6,735 nt of DNA from Marine Group II euryarchaeote MED-G33 (GTDB lineage: Archaea; Thermoplasmatota; Poseidoniia; Poseidoniales; Thalassarchaeaceae), in assembly GCA_949538655.1 (NCBI GenBank), contig CATISE010000220.1, positions 1 to 6,735 on the forward strand, read 5' to 3'. Position 1 is the first letter of the stretch, and each line of letters opens with the position of its first letter. Below are positions 4,066 through 6,735 of the stretch, in pieces. Below the pieces are notes generated by a model. That model ran no database searches. It was not told the DNA's origin and saw only the letters and a program-made list of their open reading frames with translations. The position numbers and the translations under genes are program-made.

Positions 4066-6735
4066 ATGACACAATCCAAAATTAAGGGAAAATCAGTTGC
4101 CGGCGAAAGTGAGCATGGCATGATTATTGAACGCCGTTTCACACAAGTCGACAAGGACCCGTTCGATCAATTTGAATGGTCGACTTCAGATTTTGTAATC
4201 AACAACCCAGATGGTTCTATTGCATTTGAAATCAAAGATGTCTCTTTGCCTTCAGGCTTTGAAGGCGTTCCTGGAAAGGTATGTGCCCAGAAGTATATGC
4301 GGAAAGCAGGCGTTCCTGCTGCACTTCGTAAATTTCCTGAAGACGGTGTGCCAACATGGTTGCAGCGTTCCGTACCCGACGAAGAAAAATTGCAGAAAAT
4401 GGATGCCGATGATCGCTATGGCGCTGAATCTGATGGTCGTCAACTCTTCCGCCGACTCGCGGGCACCTGGACTTACTGGGGTTGGAAACATGGCTACTTT
4501 GCCAGTGAAGGAGATGCACGTGCTTACTATGATGAAATGTGCTATCTCATCTCCAGTCAGCGTTCTGCACCCAATAGCCCACAATGGTTCAACACTGGAC
4601 TTCACTGGGCCTATGGTATCGAAGGACCTGCTCAAGGACACTGGTACGTGGATCCTGTAACGAAAGAGGATTTGCGTTCAGTGAATGCCTACGAACATCC
4701 TCAACCACACGCATGTTTCATCCAGAGTGTCAGTGACAGTTTGGTCGGAGATACAAGTTCAATCATGGGGCTATGGAATCGTGAAGCACTTCTGTTCAAG
4801 TTTGGATCAGGTACGGGTTCAAACTTCTCTAACATTCGGGGTTCAGGTGAACCGCTTTCAGGTGGAGGCACTTCCAGTGGATTGCTCTCTTTCCTGAAAA
4901 TTGGCGACCGCGCAGCAGGTGCCATCAAGAGTGGTGGGACGACACGGCGTGCAGCCAAGATGGTCACATTGGATTTGGACCACCCTGACATTGAGGAATA
5001 CATCGGTTGGAAGTTGTCCGAAGAGGAAAAGGTCAGCGCGCTCGTTGCAGGAACTGCTGCACTTCAGAAGCATTGCAATGCTGTACTGGAGGCGTGCTGG
5101 GATGGCGACGATTTGTCAATCGACACCAATCAAAACATGAAGTTGAAGGGGGCCATGGTCAAGGCAATTCAAGCAAGCGTGCCTCAACCACACATTCAGC
5201 GAATGGTAGATTTGGCAAAGCAAGGTTGGAAGACTGTTGAATTTGAAGCGATGGATACAGACTGGCAAGGACAAGCTTACGGCACAGTATCTGGGCAGAA
5301 CTCGAACAACTCGGTACGAGTTCCTGAATCATTTATGCAAGCTGTCGAGGAAGGGGGCCAATGGGATCTGTTCTTCCGAACGGAGCGAGATAAGGCCGCG
5401 GCTGAAGGTCGCGACCCTGTTCCTCATCGATCATTGGATGCAAACCAATTGTGGAATGACATCGCCTATACGGCATGGGCCTGTGCAGATCCTGGTATCC
5501 AATTTGATACCACCATCAACGAATGGCACACTTGCCCCGAAGGTGGACGGATTAACGGTTCAAATCCATGTAGTGAATACATGTTCCTCGATGATACTGC
5601 TTGCAACCTGGCCAGTATCAATTTGCTTCATTATTACGACAAGGACACACAGAAGTTCGACATCGAAGGATTCCGACATTCGTGCCGTCTTTGGACGACA
5701 ACTTTGGAAATCAGTGTTCTAATGGCACAATTTCCTAGTAAGGAAATCTCTCGAAAATCATACGACTATCGCACACTCGGTCTTGGATTCTGCAACATTG
5801 GTTCAATGCTCATGCACATGGGAATTCCATACAACGACTCGCGTGGTTACGCAATATGTGGTGCAATATCAGCCATCATGACGGGTGAGGCTTACGCAAC
5901 CAGTGCTGATTTGGCGAGCTTCCTCGGGCCGTTCCCTGAATACGATGCGAATGCTGACCATATGCTGCGTGTCATGCGAAATCATCGCCGAGCAGCCTAC
6001 AATGAACCTTCTGAGAATTACGAAGGCGTTACAATCGCCCCAATGGGAATTGATTCAAAGAAGTGCCCAAAAGATTTGCTTGAGGCTGCACGTAGTGTGT
6101 GGGATCAAGCACTTGAAAGTGGAAAGGAGCACGGTTATCGCAACGCACAAACCACAGTCATTGCACCAACAGGGACCATTGGATTGGTTATGGCTGCAGA
6201 TACCACAGGTGTGGAGCCGCAATTTAGTCTCGTACAATACAAGACTTTGGCTGGCGGTGGATCACTGAGAATCATCAACCACGGAGTTCCGAGCGCACTC
6301 AAGCGACTTGGATACAACGAGGCGGAAGTAGAATCGATTGTCAATCATGTCATGGGAACTGGTTCACTTGAGCAATGCGAAAGTGTTTCCATGCAGAGTT
6401 TGCTCGAAATGGGATTCTCTGAAGCAGAATTTTCGAAGATTGAGGGTGCAATTGAGAACGTATTTGATGTCCGTTCACTGTTCGCACCTCATGTTCTAGG
6501 CCATGAATTCTGCACAGGCACATTGAATGTGCCAAGCGAGGATTGTGACAACCCATTCTTTGACACTCTTGGATTCCTCGGATTCTCACCTAGTGAAATA
6601 GAAAATGCACACAACCATATCTTCGGTCACCTATCGATTGAAGATGCGCCACACCTCAAGGAAGAGCACTTACCTGTCTTTGACTGTGCAACACCAGGTG
6701 GGAAGAATGGGACTCGATGTATCGATTGGGATGCG
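4066..6735 (+). CDS. nrdJ: Adenosylcobalamin-dependent (class II) ribonucleotide reductase, long form (partial, 3' end missing)
   Basis: This enzyme reduces ribonucleotides to deoxyribonucleotides for DNA synthesis, using coenzyme B12 to form a thiyl radical, and needs neither oxygen nor a separate radical subunit. The 890 visible residues begin with the class II N-terminal domain, including RLAGTWTYWGWK and APNSPQWFNTGLHWAYG (about 130-185). The catalytic barrel follows, with C217 (PHACF), FGSGTGSNFSNIRG (246-259), the active-site triad N500, C502 and E504 in SNPCSE, C513 in DDTACNLAS and APTGTI (700-705). C502 is the expected thiyl cysteine. C217 and C513 are the redox pair, 11 residues after C502 as in other class II enzymes. 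Long forms run to roughly 1200 residues, so about 300 residues including the C-terminal cysteine tail lie beyond the window. ATG 4066 is preceded by GAGATGAT; an in-frame ATG at 4057 is an alternative. The frame is unbroken with no intein seen. Confidence 0.97.
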   Translation, partial: MTQSKIKGKSVAGESEHGMIIERRFTQVDKDPFDQFEWSTSDFVINNPDGSIAFEIKDVSLPSGFEGVPGKVCAQKYMRKAGVPAALRKFPEDGVPTWLQRSVPDEEKLQKMDADDRYGAESDGRQLFRRLAGTWTYWGWKHGYFASEGDARAYYDEMCYLISSQRSAPNSPQWFNTGLHWAYGIEGPAQGHWYVDPVTKEDLRSVNAYEHPQPHACFIQSVSDSLVGDTSSIMGLWNREALLFKFGSGTGSNFSNIRGSGEPLSGGGTSSGLLSFLKIGDRAAGAIKSGGTTRRAAKMVTLDLDHPDIEEYIGWKLSEEEKVSALVAGTAALQKHCNAVLEACWDGDDLSIDTNQNMKLKGAMVKAIQASVPQPHIQRMVDLAKQGWKTVEFEAMDTDWQGQAYGTVSGQNSNNSVRVPESFMQAVEEGGQWDLFFRTERDKAAAEGRDPVPHRSLDANQLWNDIAYTAWACADPGIQFDTTINEWHTCPEGGRINGSNPCSEYMFLDDTACNLASINLLHYYDKDTQKFDIEGFRHSCRLWTTTLEISVLMAQFPSKEISRKSYDYRTLGLGFCNIGSMLMHMGIPYNDSRGYAICGAISAIMTGEAYATSADLASFLGPFPEYDANADHMLRVMRNHRRAAYNEPSENYEGVTIAPMGIDSKKCPKDLLEAARSVWDQALESGKEHGYRNAQTTVIAPTGTIGLVMAADTTGVEPQFSLVQYKTLAGGGSLRIINHGVPSALKRLGYNEAEVESIVNHVMGTGSLEQCESVSMQSLLEMGFSEAEFSKIEGAIENVFDVRSLFAPHVLGHEFCTGTLNVPSEDCDNPFFDTLGFLGFSPSEIENAHNHIFGHLSIEDAPHLKEEHLPVFDCATPGGKNGTRCIDWDA

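Noticed and set aside
3954..4154. Minus-strand 66-residue frame across the nrdJ leader and start
   Set aside because: It overlaps the nrdJ start, has no ribosome site and shows no recognisable composition or motif.

Overview
The window carries six protein-coding genes in two divergent layouts, two of them cut off by the window edges, plus a gene-free 318-base region with unusual fine structure. The genes are bacterial-looking housekeeping families (an RhlE-type RNA helicase, an E. coli-type NADP isocitrate dehydrogenase, a long-form coenzyme B12-dependent ribonucleotide reductase) next to two proteins not recognised as a named family, one very acidic and both carrying a short helical W-x-D-G-I module. 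This mix, the moderate GC content and the very short spacers suggest a compact marine microbe. A planktonic euryarchaeon of the Poseidoniales (Marine Group II) type is my best guess, but a marine bacterium is not excluded. There is no rRNA or other strict taxonomic marker.

Bases 1-2279, minus strand: isocitrate dehydrogenase (icd) is followed by a DEAD-box RNA helicase whose GTG start overlaps the icd stop by four bases (GTGA). The two genes are therefore very probably one transcript with coupled translation. The helicase runs off the left edge after motif VI.

Bases 2280-2746: a short divergent spacer leads to an OsmC-family thiol peroxidase-like gene on the plus strand. It converges tail to tail, ten bases apart, with a minus-strand pair at 2757-3747. 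The upstream gene of that pair encodes an acidic 171-residue protein containing a duplicated FA-x-LGV ... AFMDDE segment and a C-terminal W-x-D-G-I helical module. Four bases after its stop, the second gene encodes a 156-residue protein that starts with the same kind of module.

Bases 3748-6735: a divergent intergenic region precedes nrdJ, which fills the rest of the window (890 codons, no stop, still open at the right edge). The most interesting local structure is the nrdJ leader. A perfect Shine-Dalgarno sequence (GGAGGTGA) sits in the 3' arm of a 6-bp hairpin. Seven bases later a GTG opens a 25-residue reading frame whose TAA ends one base before the nrdJ ATG. This looks like a hairpin-gated leader peptide coupled to nrdJ translation. 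I present it as a hypothesis, not an established element.

The genes do not form one pathway. No insertion sequences, CRISPR arrays, tRNAs or rRNAs were seen.
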